From positions 62,001 through 126,000 of the forward strand of contig JADJXF010000013.1 of the NCBI GenBank assembly GCA_016715995.1: DNA of 64,000 nt, given 5' to 3'. This document shows, piece after piece, positions 9,061-18,426 of the stretch. This stretch comes from Flavobacteriales bacterium (lineage in GTDB: Bacteria; Bacteroidota; Bacteroidia; Flavobacteriales_F; PHOS-HE28). Under the pieces are notes generated by a model that saw nothing but the letters and a program-made list of their open reading frames with translations, was not told the origin of the DNA and did not search any database. How positions within the stretch are numbered: the first letter of the stretch is position 1; every line of letters starts with the position of its first letter. The position numbers and the translations under genes are program-made.

Positions 9061-11511
9061 TCATCGCAGCACAGTGATGTGCCCCGCGTGCTCCTGGCCA
9101 TCATTCAGACGAAGCACGTAGTAGTACGTGCCGTCGGGAAGATCATCGGCCTTCCACTGATTCCGGTAGTTCTTCACGTCGTACACCTTGTTGCCCCACC
9201 GGCTGTAGATGCTGAGCTCGTTGCTCCAGAACTCGATGTTGCGGATTACGAAGTAGTCATTGCTCTGGTCACCATTGGGCGATATCACGTTCGGGATGGT
9301 GATGTCCGGCGGGAAGATGAGGTATTGCGTGCTCACGGTGTCCGTGCAGCCGTCAGCTGCGGTCACGATCAGCACCACGTTGTAGGTGAAGGGGTTCCCG
9401 AAAGTCCAAGAGGGATTCTGAACATCGCTACCGCCCTGGCCGCCGAAGTCCCATTCCCAGCCCACGATGGTACTGCCTGTCACGGTGCTCAGGTCGGTGA
9501 AATCCACGGTGGTGTTCATGGGCTGCGGCGAGGGCGGTGTGAACGTGAAGGCGGCCACCGGGCTGCTGCCCACCTGCACATTGAACGGTGCGGACGTGCC
9601 GGTGCAGCCTTCCGCATTGGTCACGGTGACCGTGTAGGCGCCGGTGCCCACGGTGATGGAGGGCGTAGTGGCTTCGTTGCTCCAGGTGTACTGCTCATAC
9701 GGCTCGGTGGTGCTGAGCACCGCGAGCGCACCGCCGCAGCTGAACGACGGTCCGGTGATCACTGGTGCGGGGTTAGGCGCTGCGGTGACGGTGATGGGGT
9801 CGGAGGTGAGCGGGCAATTCCCGTAGGCCACGGTCACAGTGTATGTGCCCACGCCCACTTGCACATTGGGGCCGAACAGGTTGCCGGGCTGCCACACATA
9901 GGTGTCAAAGCCAGCAGGCGCGCTCAGCGAAGCCAGTCCGCCGCTGCACACCACTGGATTGCCACTGATGTTTATGGGGCCTTGTGGTGAAGGCGTCACC
10001 GTCACGGTGATGGTGGTGTCGTAGGTGCAGCCGAAATTATCCGTGATGGTGAAGGTGTAGTCGAACACGCCGGGGGTCACGCCAGCAACTGTGGCGTTGA
10101 AGGGATTGTTCGGATCGTTCACGAGGTTCGCGCCTGACCAAACGGCGGAGTCGGCGGTCTGCCCGAGGTTCGGAGTGTAGACCGTTAGGCTGGGGAAGAG
10201 CGCCGGGTTGAAGGTCAGCGACCAGTCGCATAGGTAGCCATTGTCGATGGCGAACAAGTCGGTCACCGTAAACGTCCAAACACCATTGAGGGGGCAACCG
10301 ATGAGGTTGCTGAAGGGCTGCACGCTCTCATAGGTGCCGGCGGGCACGGTGCCGCCGCTGTTGTCCTCCCATGTGCCGTTGGTGGCGGTTGGGCTCCAGC
10401 AATACTCCCAGCACTCCCCTTGAACGTTCGGCGTGCCTTCGTTGTCCACCGGAACTCCGATGTAGGTGCCGCCACCACCTTGTTGATGCATGACGGTGGT
10501 CTGACCATTCGGGCAGGAGATCTGAATGACCAGATCGCCCATGTAGCTGTGCTCCATGGTTGCGCACACGCTGAGCAGGTCGAGGGGGTTCGTGAGCGTT
10601 TGCCCGGGACTGAACTGTGTGAAGGTGATGGAGGTGCTGAATGGCACGCCCTGCAGATCGGGCAGGAAGATGCCACTACCCAGGTTGCTTTCCGGCAACG
10701 CCGACCAGGTGATAGCGGTGGGGTCGGTGGTCAGCGAAACGCTCTCGCCTTGGCAAATGGTGGTACTGGGGGTGGTGCCCGTGAAGATCGGAGTTGTGCT
10801 CACCAGTACCTGGAGGTCAACCAGGTTAAGGCTGGAGCACCCGTTGTCATCGATGACCTCGACCTGAACGACGTACTCGGCCGGATCAGTGAATGCGTGT
10901 TGCACAATAGGGCCAGTAGCTGTGGTGCCATCCGCGTAATCCCAGTTGTACTCCGTGACCGTGAAACCTGCAGCGGCGAAAGAAGCGCTCGCATCGAAGG
11001 TGATCACCTCATCCTGGCAGGCCAGCAATGGGATCGGGCTGTTGAATGTTGCGACAGCGGTCGGCGGCTCACAGGGCTGGAAGCAGGTGATATTGGCGGC
11101 GAAGTCGCCGGTGCCGGTGTTGTTGCTCGTGAAGACCAAGGTGAGGCAGCCGGTAGGGTTGGCGAAGCTGGCGGAGATGATGCCTGGGGAGTCACCGCCG
11201 CTCCAAGTGCCAATCAGCGGCGCGGAGGTGTTGTCGCCATCATAGATGCTCATCTGGTCTGCCGGCGCCACTCCGGCAGTGCTCAGGTTGAAGATGACCC
11301 ACTGCAGGGAGATGGCCGGACCGCTTCCATCAGGACAAATGACCGTGGTGAAGTTCTCGTTGTTGTCATAGGGTCCCCCGTTGCCATTGCTGTCGAGGAA
11401 CGCGCCTTGACAAGCGGTGACGCTGGGTTCGCTCATGTAATACTCCTGAGCGGTCACCCCGGACACGCTCAGAGCCAATACTGCTGTCGTAAGAACCCTG
11501 CACTGCCACAT
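9061..11511 (-). CDS. Secreted multidomain surface protein (CUB-like, PKD, P domain, gliding C-terminal domain)
   Basis: 816 aa from the ATG at 11511, which starts a clear signal peptide (MWQCRVLTTAVLALSVSG, cleavage after TAQ). Fifteen further codons upstream are open but add charged residues before the signal and are not chosen. Domain order: CUB-like (about 25-150), PKD with a WDYADG strand (about 160-240), a proprotein-convertase P-like domain (about 265-445, with DLLSVCATMEHSYMGDLVI and VPAGTY), SprB/Ig-like blocks, a second PKD with WEWDFGGQG, and a gliding-motility C-terminus (VISPNGDQSNDYF, YSRWGNKVYD, LPDGTYYYVL). A T9SS cargo, likely cell-surface; no catalytic motif seen. Third downstream member of the leftward run behind the ECF sigma factor. 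Confidence 0.85.
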   Translation of the reverse strand: MWQCRVLTTAVLALSVSGVTAQEYYMSEPSVTACQGAFLDSNGNGGPYDNNENFTTVICPDGSGPAISLQWVIFNLSTAGVAPADQMSIYDGDNTSAPLIGTWSGGDSPGIISASFANPTGCLTLVFTSNNTGTGDFAANITCFQPCEPPTAVATFNSPIPLLACQDEVITFDASASFAAAGFTVTEYNWDYADGTTATGPIVQHAFTDPAEYVVQVEVIDDNGCSSLNLVDLQVLVSTTPIFTGTTPSTTICQGESVSLTTDPTAITWSALPESNLGSGIFLPDLQGVPFSTSITFTQFSPGQTLTNPLDLLSVCATMEHSYMGDLVIQISCPNGQTTVMHQQGGGGTYIGVPVDNEGTPNVQGECWEYCWSPTATNGTWEDNSGGTVPAGTYESVQPFSNLIGCPLNGVWTFTVTDLFAIDNGYLCDWSLTFNPALFPSLTVYTPNLGQTADSAVWSGANLVNDPNNPFNATVAGVTPGVFDYTFTITDNFGCTYDTTITVTVTPSPQGPINISGNPVVCSGGLASLSAPAGFDTYVWQPGNLFGPNVQVGVGTYTVTVAYGNCPLTSDPITVTAAPNPAPVITGPSFSCGGALAVLSTTEPYEQYTWSNEATTPSITVGTGAYTVTVTNAEGCTGTSAPFNVQVGSSPVAAFTFTPPSPQPMNTTVDFTDLSTVTGSTIVGWEWDFGGQGGSDVQNPSWTFGNPFTYNVVLIVTAADGCTDTVSTQYLIFPPDITIPNVISPNGDQSNDYFVIRNIEFWSNELSIYSRWGNKVYDVKNYRNQWKADDLPDGTYYYVLRLNDGQEHAGHITVLR

Positions 11512-11586
11512 GTTGCTGTCTTTAATGAAAGGGAAGCCTCCCGAAAAGGCCGCCAAAATAAGCCCCTTCTGGAGACCGCCTCCGGG

Positions 11587-12603
11587 TCAGTTCATGCTAT
11601 TCCTGTTCAGCCACACCACCTTGCCCTCCGATATCACGCGGCCGTCCAGGGTAATGGCCTCAACGGCCACCATGTACATGCCATCCTCGCAATTGGCTCC
11701 GGTCCACTCCTGATCCAGGCCCGTGGAACTGAACACCAATTGATTGGACTTCATGGAATACACCCGCACCAAGGTGCTGGCGAAGCCATTCTTGGGCTCG
11801 ATCCGGTAGGTGTCGTTCGTGCCATCGCCGTTTGGGGTGAAAACGTTGGGCATGATCAGCTTAACCGGTTGCTCTTCCGCAGCACTTTCTGCGGGCGGCA
11901 CAGTGGATTCCTGCTCACTGGCGGTTTCGGTCGTTGCATCCTCCACGCCGTCAGGCGAGGCGGTTCGTTGTCCAGCCTCCACTTCCTTGATCACCTGCTC
12001 GCTTAAGTCGGTGATGATCAGTTCCACCAATTCAGGATCAGTGTCCCCAGTCGAGGGCTGAACCGCCCCTAAGGCCAAGTTCAAATCTGCGGGATTGGTC
12101 GCTACCAATTCCGGCGTCTGTTTGGTAGACGTGGAGGTGAGCCTTGTTGGATTGCTGCCCGTGTCTGGGTTTCCGTCGATTGTAGCCGGTCCAGAAGAGC
12201 CCTCATTGGCGACGATTGCTTCCCGGTCTGGGATAGAAGATTCCGGTTGCGTTGCGGTTGTCTTGGCTGGTTCCTGTTTAGCTAGGGCGGCATCGCCATC
12301 ACCCTGATTCAAAGCGAAGACCAGCGCTCCAACGGCCACCACGCCAGCCAGCCCGGCCGCCACCCAGCCATATCCGCCCAGCAAGCCGCCGCCCGCCGCG
12401 CCGTGACCCAATTGGCTGCTGATGCCCTGCCAAACGCCAGGATCCACATTCACCTCATGCTGCTGGAAGCGGTCCTTGAACAGGTCGTTCGCCGAATCCG
12501 AGGCTGGGGCCGAGGTAAGCAGCCGCGCCTCAATCACCTGCCATGTGGCGGGGTCCACCGGGGCCTCGTGGCCCTGGAAGCGCTCGCGGAACAGGTGGTT
12601 CAT
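11587..12603 (-). CDS. Single-pass membrane protein with gliding-type C-terminus, partner of the ECF sigma factor
   Basis: 338 aa from the ATG at 12603, which has AAGGA four bases upstream and lies just past the sigma-factor stop; ATGs at 12615 and 12627 are in frame and would overlap that gene. The N-terminus holds two copies of a ~28-residue unit: NHLFRERFQGHE...VDPATWQVI and NDLFKDRFQQHE...VDPGVWQGI. A single transmembrane helix follows near 110-130 (WVAAGLAGVVAVGALVFAL), then a low-complexity S/T/E-rich stretch and a gliding-type domain (NVFTPNGDGTNDTY, VRVYSMKSNQLVFSS, CEDGMYMVAV). No N-terminal signal peptide, so the C-terminal domain should face the periplasm. Gene position and topology suggest an anti-sigma role, but the usual ZAS motif is not seen; the function is inferred. 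Confidence 0.75.
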   Translation of the reverse strand: MNHLFRERFQGHEAPVDPATWQVIEARLLTSAPASDSANDLFKDRFQQHEVNVDPGVWQGISSQLGHGAAGGGLLGGYGWVAAGLAGVVAVGALVFALNQGDGDAALAKQEPAKTTATQPESSIPDREAIVANEGSSGPATIDGNPDTGSNPTRLTSTSTKQTPELVATNPADLNLALGAVQPSTGDTDPELVELIITDLSEQVIKEVEAGQRTASPDGVEDATTETASEQESTVPPAESAAEEQPVKLIMPNVFTPNGDGTNDTYRIEPKNGFASTLVRVYSMKSNQLVFSSTGLDQEWTGANCEDGMYMVAVEAITLDGRVISEGKVVWLNRNSMN

Positions 12604-12604
12604 C

Positions 12605-13162
12605 TTATCCTTCATGGTCGTGCGCATATGGTGCGGCCGCCTCTTTCGGCAGGAGCTTGCGCAGGTAGGCCCGCGCTTTCATGAATTGTGATTTCGAGGT
12701 GTTCTCCGAAATGCCCAGCTGATCCGCGATCTCCTTGTGCGGATAACCCTCGATGGCGAAGAGGTTGAAAACGGTCCGGTATCCTGGCGGCAGCGCCTGG
12801 ATCAGGTCCATGAGTTCGTCGGTGCTCATGGTGGTGAGCACCTGCTCATCCACTTGGTGCAGATGCTCGGCCTCAGTGAGGTCCACGCTGTGGTCGTAGG
12901 GTTTGTTCCGCCGGATGTGGTCGAGCGCGGTGTTCACCACAGTGCGTGCGATCCATCCGCCCAACGGGCCATCGCCCCGATAATGGTCCATCTTCTGAAA
13001 GACCTTCACGAAGCCGTCCTGGAGCATGTCCTGGGCCTGTTCCCTGTTGCCGGCGTAACGCATGCAGATGCTCATCATCTTCCGTGCATAGGCCTTGTAC
13101 AGGGCCTTCTGCGCGATTGGGTCGCCAGCGATGCAGCCTGAAACCAGTTGTTCATCCGTCAT
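12605..13162 (-). CDS. ECF-type RNA polymerase sigma factor
   Basis: 185 aa. Sigma-70 region 2 spans about 20-90 (YARKMMSICMRYAGNREQAQDMLQDGFVKVF, then WIARTVVNTALDHIRR) and region 4 about 120-175 (LPPGYRTVFNLFAIEGYPHKEIADQLGISENTSKSQFMKARAYL). No sigma 1 or 3 region, so it is a group 4 (ECF) factor. The downstream gene begins right at its stop and encodes a membrane protein, the normal place for a cognate regulator. Three neighbouring genes on the same strand encode gliding-domain proteins, so this sigma factor may control T9SS cargo. Confidence 0.93.
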   Translation of the reverse strand: MTDEQLVSGCIAGDPIAQKALYKAYARKMMSICMRYAGNREQAQDMLQDGFVKVFQKMDHYRGDGPLGGWIARTVVNTALDHIRRNKPYDHSVDLTEAEHLHQVDEQVLTTMSTDELMDLIQALPPGYRTVFNLFAIEGYPHKEIADQLGISENTSKSQFMKARAYLRKLLPKEAAAPYAHDHEG

Positions 13163-13266
13163 GACGGCTCACCGGTAGATGATGCAATCCGAGGCCCGGA
13201 GGTTGCCTAAGGCCGTGCGGGGGAAAAGTGAACCCGCAAGTTATCCTAGGTGCATCCGTGCTTGAT

Positions 13267-13758
13267 TTAGAGCAACAAGGCCACGGAGCCCATGCGCTTG
13301 ATGGATTCAGCGGAACCCAGCGGCTGGAACACCAGCCGCCACACATAAATCCCTTGGGGCAGCACGGGTCCGCTGTTGGATAGGCTGCCATCCCAGCCCT
13401 CGCCGGGGTTGTTGGTGGAGTAGATCTCACGCCCCCAGCGGTCGAAGACATGGAAGAGATAGCCCTGCGTCACCACCTCACCAATCCGGGGATAGAACTT
13501 GTCATTCAAGCCATCGCCATTTGGCGTGAAGGCGCTGGGGGCCAGGGCAATGGGTGCTCGATGCTCTTCGGCAAAGGGGGGAGTGACCGGATCAGCATCC
13601 GAAACGGCGTCGGTGGGCGCATCCAATGCGTCTGGCAAGGGTTCGGCCTGCTGTGCGGGATCAATCGGCTTCTCACCCGTTCCGAATCCGGATTGCGCGC
13701 TGACGCCTACGCTAAAGATCAAGCAGGTCAGGAAAAGGGGGACAGAGTGGTGTCGCAT
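13267..13758 (-). CDS. Small secreted protein consisting of a gliding-motility C-terminal domain
   Basis: 163 aa. Signal peptide at 1-21 (ends VSAQ), an acidic, proline-rich linker to ~70, then little more than the gliding-type domain: SAFTPNGDGLNDKFYP, FHVFDRWGREIYS and LPQGIYVWRL. Such a minimal T9SS cargo has no room for a separate passenger, so it may be a structural or regulatory surface component. It lies 104 bases upstream of the ECF sigma gene on the same strand and may be part of its regulon or operon. Confidence 0.8.
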   Translation of the reverse strand: MRHHSVPLFLTCLIFSVGVSAQSGFGTGEKPIDPAQQAEPLPDALDAPTDAVSDADPVTPPFAEEHRAPIALAPSAFTPNGDGLNDKFYPRIGEVVTQGYLFHVFDRWGREIYSTNNPGEGWDGSLSNSGPVLPQGIYVWRLVFQPLGSAESIKRMGSVALLL

Positions 13759-13869
13759 GGTGCTGGTCCGTAACGCTGTTGGGGGAAATAATCGCCGCAG
13801 CCAATTGGTAAGCCCAAGCTACGCGGGGACCCCAAGATAAGGCAAGCACGCTGGGGACCCCCAATCGGC

Positions 13870-13877
13870 TACTTTCG
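13870..13877 (+). promoter_or_regulatory. -7 promoter element of lepA (TACTTTCG)
   Basis: TAnnTTCG variant, 26 bases before the lepA ATG. Confidence 0.45.
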
Positions 13878-13903
13878 CGGCCCGCTTTCCGGCCCCTTCG
13901 TCC

Positions 13904-15691
13904 ATGGAGCACATCCGCAACTTCTGCATCATCGCCCACATCGACCATGGCAAGAGCACCCTGGCCGACAGGCTGTTGCAGATGACCGGCACCATCGCCG
14001 ACCGCGACATGCAGGCCCAGGCGCTGGACGACATGGATTTGGAGCGCGAGCGGGGCATCACCATCAAGAGCAAGGCAATTCAGATGGACTACACCCTCAA
14101 CGGGCAGAAGTACATCCTGAACCTGATTGACACGCCCGGCCATGTCGATTTCAGCTACGAGGTGAGCCGCAGCATCGCCGCCTGCGAAGGCGCCCTGCTC
14201 ATCGTTGACGCCACACAGGGCATACAGGCTCAGACCATCAGCAACCTCTACCTCGCGCTGGAGCACGACCTGGAGATCATTCCGATCCTCAATAAAATGG
14301 ACCTTGCTTCGGCTAATCCGGAGGAGGTGAAGGACCAGATCGTGGACCTGCTCGGTTGCAAGCGCGAGGAGATCATGTCCGCAAGCGGCAAGACCGGCCT
14401 CGGTGTGGATAAAGTGCTCGAAGCCGTGGTGGAGCGCATCCCGGCTCCCAAAGGCGACCCGAGCGCGCCGCTTCAGGCGCTCATCTTCGACAGCGTCTTC
14501 AATCCCTTCCGCGGCATCATCGCGTACTTCCGGGTGATGAATGGCACGATTCGCAAGGGCGACCAGGTGAAGTTCTTCAATACCGGAGTGGAATACGCGG
14601 CCGATGAAGTGGGCTGCTTGAAGATGGAGATCAGCCCGCGCCCTGAGGTGAAGGCCGGCGACGTGGGCTACATCATCAGTGGGATCAAGACCGCAAGCGA
14701 AGTGAAAGTGGGCGACACCATCACGCACCGCGACCGCCCCTGCGCCGAATCCATCCACGGCTTCGAGGACGTGAAGCCCATGGTGTGGGCCGGGATCTTC
14801 CCGGTGGATACCGACGACTACGAGGAGATGCGCGACGCCATGGAGAAGCTGCAGCTCAACGACGCCAGCCTCACATGGACGCCGGAGAGCAGTGCGGCGC
14901 TGGGCTTCGGATTCCGCTGCGGATTCCTGGGCCTGCTGCACATGGAGATCGTACAGGAACGCTTGCAGCGCGAGTTCAACATGAGCGTGATCACCACTGT
15001 GCCCAACGTGGGCTATGTGGTGACGAAGACGAATGGAGAGGTGATCGAGGTGCACAACCCCGCGGACCTGCCCGATGTGATGCACATCGAGAAGATCGAG
15101 GAGCCCTACATCAAGGCGCAGGTGATCACCAAGGCGGAGTACACGGGCTCCATCATGACCTTGTGCATCGAGAAGCGCGGCATGCTCACCGGACAGAACT
15201 ACCTCACCACCGACCGCGTGGAGTTAACCTTCGAGCTGCCGCTCGGCGAAGTGGTCTTCGATTTCTACGACAAGCTCAAGAGCATCAGCCGTGGTTACGC
15301 GAGCTTCGATTACCATCCCGTGGGCATGAAGGAGAGCGACCTGATCAAGCTCGATATCCTGCTCAACAGCGAACGCGTGGATGCGCTCAGCGCCCTCATC
15401 CACCGCGACCATGCGCACGAGCTGGGCAAGAAGATGTGCAGCAAGCTGAAGGAGCTGCTGCCGCGCCAGCAATTCGACATCCCCATCCAGGCCGCCATCG
15501 GCGCCAAGATTGTGGCGCGCGAAACCGTGAAGGCCCTGCGCAAGGATGTTACCGCCAAGTGCTACGGCGGCGACATCAGCCGGAAGCGTAAACTGCTGGA
15601 GAAGCAGAAGGAGGGGAAGAAGAAGATGAAGCAGATCGGCACTGTGGAAGTGCCGCAGCAGGCGTTCCTGGCGGTGCTGAAGCTCGATTGA
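13904..15691 (+). CDS. lepA: Elongation factor 4 (LepA), ribosome-associated GTPase
   Basis: 595 aa, the standard length. GTP-binding motifs are clear: IAHIDHGKST (G1), GITIKSKA (switch I), DTPGHVDFSYEV (G3) and LNKMDL (G4). The family-specific C-terminal domain follows EF-G-like domains III and V and ends with the basic RKRKLLEKQKEGKKKMK helix that enters the peptidyl-transferase centre. The protein acts on stalled or mistranslocated ribosomes and in 30S assembly. Its stop abuts the stop of the convergent gpsA with no intervening base. Confidence 0.98.
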   Translation: MEHIRNFCIIAHIDHGKSTLADRLLQMTGTIADRDMQAQALDDMDLERERGITIKSKAIQMDYTLNGQKYILNLIDTPGHVDFSYEVSRSIAACEGALLIVDATQGIQAQTISNLYLALEHDLEIIPILNKMDLASANPEEVKDQIVDLLGCKREEIMSASGKTGLGVDKVLEAVVERIPAPKGDPSAPLQALIFDSVFNPFRGIIAYFRVMNGTIRKGDQVKFFNTGVEYAADEVGCLKMEISPRPEVKAGDVGYIISGIKTASEVKVGDTITHRDRPCAESIHGFEDVKPMVWAGIFPVDTDDYEEMRDAMEKLQLNDASLTWTPESSAALGFGFRCGFLGLLHMEIVQERLQREFNMSVITTVPNVGYVVTKTNGEVIEVHNPADLPDVMHIEKIEEPYIKAQVITKAEYTGSIMTLCIEKRGMLTGQNYLTTDRVELTFELPLGEVVFDFYDKLKSISRGYASFDYHPVGMKESDLIKLDILLNSERVDALSALIHRDHAHELGKKMCSKLKELLPRQQFDIPIQAAIGAKIVARETVKALRKDVTAKCYGGDISRKRKLLEKQKEGKKKMKQIGTVEVPQQAFLAVLKLD

Positions 15692-16687
15692 TCACGCCAG
15701 CCTTTCGCTCAGGAGCCGCATCTCCATCATCGGCGCCATCTTCTCGTAGAGCATGCGGTAGGTGCTCTCGGTGATGGGCATGTCCACTTTCAGTTTCTCG
15801 TTGATCGCGTGGACGCACTTCACGGCGTAGTAGCCCTCGGCCACCATGTTCATCTCCATTTGAGCGGCGCGCACGCTGTAGCCCTTGCCCACCATGTTGC
15901 CGAACTCGCGGTTGCGGCTGAAGGTGCTGTAGGCGGTCACCAGCAGGTCGCCGAGGTAGGCGGGCTCGTTGATGTCGCGCGCGATGGGATGCGCCGCTGC
16001 CACGAAGCGCTCAATCTCCTGGATGGCGCGGCTCACGAGCACCGCGCGGAAGTTGTCGCCGTAGCCCAGGCCCACGCTGATGCCCGCGCACACCGCGATC
16101 ACGTTCTTGAGGATGGCCGCATACTCGGTGCCGTAGATGTCGTCGCTCAATGTGGTCTTCATGAAGCGTCCGTTGAGCGCATCGCCCATGGCCCTCGCCT
16201 TGGCGGCGTCCTGGCATGCAATCGTGAGGTAGCTCAGGCGCTCCATGGCCACCTCTTCGGCATGGCAAGGGCCACAGACCACACCGAAATCATTCTCTGC
16301 CACGCCCCAGTGGTGGAAGAGGTATTCCCCTACGATCTGGTTCGTCTCCGGGACGATGCCTTTCACCGCGCTGAAAATGACCTTGCCCTCGAGCTCGCGC
16401 GGCTCGAGTTGCTCCATGGTGGCCTTCAGGAAGGCGCTGGGCACGGCGATCACGAGCACGTCCGCAGCCTTCACCACGGCGTGGATATCGGCGTCCATCG
16501 CCAAGCGCGGCACATCGAACTGCGCAGCGCTGATATAGTCCGGGTTGTGCCCGTACTTGCCAATGTGCGTGATGGTCTCGGCTCGCCGCACCCACCAGCC
16601 CACACGCTCTGCGTTCGTGGAGAGCAGCTTCACCAGGGCGGTGCCCCAGCTGCCGGCGCCGATCACGGCGATGCGTTGCGCGCCCAT
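15692..16687 (-). CDS. gpsA: Glycerol-3-phosphate dehydrogenase [NAD(P)+]
   Basis: 331 aa. It reduces dihydroxyacetone phosphate to sn-glycerol 3-phosphate for phospholipid synthesis. The Rossmann signature GAGSWGTALVKLL is at 10-22, a VIAVPSAFLK strand at about 84-93, the FSAVKGI block near 110, and the catalytic lysine region EYAAILKNVIAVCAGI about 188-203. The ATG shares one base with the stop of the upstream M28 peptidase gene (TGATG), so the two are co-transcribed and probably coupled. Confidence 0.96.
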   Translation of the reverse strand: MGAQRIAVIGAGSWGTALVKLLSTNAERVGWWVRRAETITHIGKYGHNPDYISAAQFDVPRLAMDADIHAVVKAADVLVIAVPSAFLKATMEQLEPRELEGKVIFSAVKGIVPETNQIVGEYLFHHWGVAENDFGVVCGPCHAEEVAMERLSYLTIACQDAAKARAMGDALNGRFMKTTLSDDIYGTEYAAILKNVIAVCAGISVGLGYGDNFRAVLVSRAIQEIERFVAAAHPIARDINEPAYLGDLLVTAYSTFSRNREFGNMVGKGYSVRAAQMEMNMVAEGYYAVKCVHAINEKLKVDMPITESTYRMLYEKMAPMMEMRLLSERLA

Positions 16688-18357
16688 CAGAAAGTGACGT
16701 TGGCTTCAACCTCCACTCCTGCGCGGAGCACCTTCACCTTGGCCGTATCGCCCTTGTTGAATTGGGCAAGCGCTTTCATGTAACCCATCATGTCGTTCAC
16801 GTCGATTGTGCCGAGCTTCACCACCACATCGCCCACTCTCAACCCCGCATTCGCCGCAGGCTTGCCCTCGGTGATGCCATCGATGCGCATGCCCTTGCCG
16901 TCGAACATGTAGTCCGGCACCACACCCAAGGTGACTTTGAAGCGAGGGGTGTCCTCGGTGTTCACCTCCTCGGTCTTGGTGAAGGCGAGTTTGCCATCAT
17001 CATTCAGCGTAGTGATCAGCGATTCGATGAAGCGTGTGGCGCGCAGCATGCCGGGGTAGTTCACCTTCTCCTCATCGTCGGTGGGCTTGTGGTAGTCGGC
17101 GTGGGTGCCGGTGAAGAAGTGGATGGCGGGCACCCCTTGCAGGTAGAAGCTGGTGTGGTCGCTCGGCCCGATGCCGCTGGTGGTTGTCTTCACCTTCAGG
17201 TCGCCAACAAGGATCCGCTCCACCTCGGCCCATGCCGGCGAGGTGCCAACGCCGTTGATGCCAATGCTGCCCGTGCTGTCCAGTCGCCCCACCATGTCGA
17301 GATTGATCATGTAGTTGAGCTCGGCGATGGGCACCGTGGGGTTCTTGGTCCAGTAGTTCGAGCCGTACAGCCCCTTCTCCTCTCCGCTGAACGCGATGAA
17401 GAGGTAGTCGTTGGCGCGGGCCTGGTCCATCTCCGCGAGGTCGCGCGCCAATTGCAGCATCACGGCGATGCCGCTGGCGTTGTCGTCGGCGCCATTGTGG
17501 ATGGCCTTCTCTCCTCGGTGCAACGAGCCCTCATCACCCCATCCCAGATGATCAAGGTGCGCCCCGATGACCACCACGTTCTGAGAGCCGTTATCAATCA
17601 TGCCCACCACGTTATAGGCGGTGCGCTCCTCGCGCACGATGTCCACATTGATGGCGCATGGGTTGTTGTCTAACACGAGCTGCTCATAGAGCTCGCCCGT
17701 AAGGAAGACCACAGGTATGCCAATGGACTTCACCTTGGCGCTGAGGCGGGGCTCCGGCGTAGGCGCGGTGGGGTCGTCGTTGAAGAAGAGCACGGCAGCG
17801 GCTCCGTGGTCTGCGGCTTTCTGCGCGCGCGCTTGCAGGTCGTGGTGCGCGAGATACTTGCTGTGCGGGTGTATGCCATCGGGCGAGCTCACGCTGAAGG
17901 CCACGATGCGGTCCTTGAAGTCTGCGCTGTCTGGATAATCCATGCGGCTGAGCTCCGGCGCCACGATGCCGTACTCGAGCTTCAGGATCTTGCCGCGCAC
18001 CGGGCCCGAAGCAGAGAATGCCAACGGATACCATTCCTCGCCCGCCTTCAACTTGCGGCGCCCGAGCTGCATGGTGTTCTTCTCACCAAGCTTGGGGTCA
18101 GCGTTGAAGGTGAAGGCTTGGAGATAGGTTGCGTCGTCGCCGTAGGGCATGAGGCCCACATTGCCATACTTGGCGGCGATGTAGTCCACAGCGAGCCGTT
18201 CACCAGGAGTGCCGGCCTCGCGGCCTTCGAGCAGGTCGCTGGCGAGGTACTTCACATCGTATCGCATCTGCTCCAGCGCTTCGGCGTCGGACTGCAGCTG
18301 AGCGGAACCAGCGGCGCACAGCAGAAGGGCGCCGCTCAGGGAGAGTGTCTTTCGCAT
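16687..18357 (-). CDS. Secreted M28-family metallopeptidase with PA and PDZ domains
   Basis: 556 aa from the ATG at 18357; eight more codons upstream are open but cross the promoter element. Signal peptide at 1-19 (ends AGSAQ). A protease-associated insert lies about 115-245 of the mature protein. The M28 zinc ligands are visible in GAHLDHLG, NGADDNASG, FSGEEKG, INLDMVG and THADYHKPTDD, all conserved. The C-terminal ~80 residues are a PDZ domain (MRIDGITEGKPAANAGLRVGD and DVVVKLG). Likely a periplasmic or lipid-free exported aminopeptidase; no T9SS tail is present. First gene of an operon with gpsA, seemingly without functional relation. Confidence 0.93.
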   Translation of the reverse strand: MRKTLSLSGALLLCAAGSAQLQSDAEALEQMRYDVKYLASDLLEGREAGTPGERLAVDYIAAKYGNVGLMPYGDDATYLQAFTFNADPKLGEKNTMQLGRRKLKAGEEWYPLAFSASGPVRGKILKLEYGIVAPELSRMDYPDSADFKDRIVAFSVSSPDGIHPHSKYLAHHDLQARAQKAADHGAAAVLFFNDDPTAPTPEPRLSAKVKSIGIPVVFLTGELYEQLVLDNNPCAINVDIVREERTAYNVVGMIDNGSQNVVVIGAHLDHLGWGDEGSLHRGEKAIHNGADDNASGIAVMLQLARDLAEMDQARANDYLFIAFSGEEKGLYGSNYWTKNPTVPIAELNYMINLDMVGRLDSTGSIGINGVGTSPAWAEVERILVGDLKVKTTTSGIGPSDHTSFYLQGVPAIHFFTGTHADYHKPTDDEEKVNYPGMLRATRFIESLITTLNDDGKLAFTKTEEVNTEDTPRFKVTLGVVPDYMFDGKGMRIDGITEGKPAANAGLRVGDVVVKLGTIDVNDMMGYMKALAQFNKGDTAKVKVLRAGVEVEANVTF

Positions 18358-18364
18358 GGGCCGC

Positions 18365-18372
18365 CGAAGATA
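18365..18372 (-). promoter_or_regulatory. -7 promoter element before the M28 peptidase gene (TATCTTCG)
   Basis: Identical to the element before pepA; seven bases from the ATG at 18357. Confidence 0.5.
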
Positions 18373-18426
18373 CCCGACCATACCTTCGGGCTTCGATCGC
18401 GCGTTCTTCGCGTATCAAACCGCACC

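Noticed and set aside
13712..15085. A 457-codon minus-strand frame opposite lepA
   Set aside because: lepA is certain; the antisense translation has no recognizable structure.
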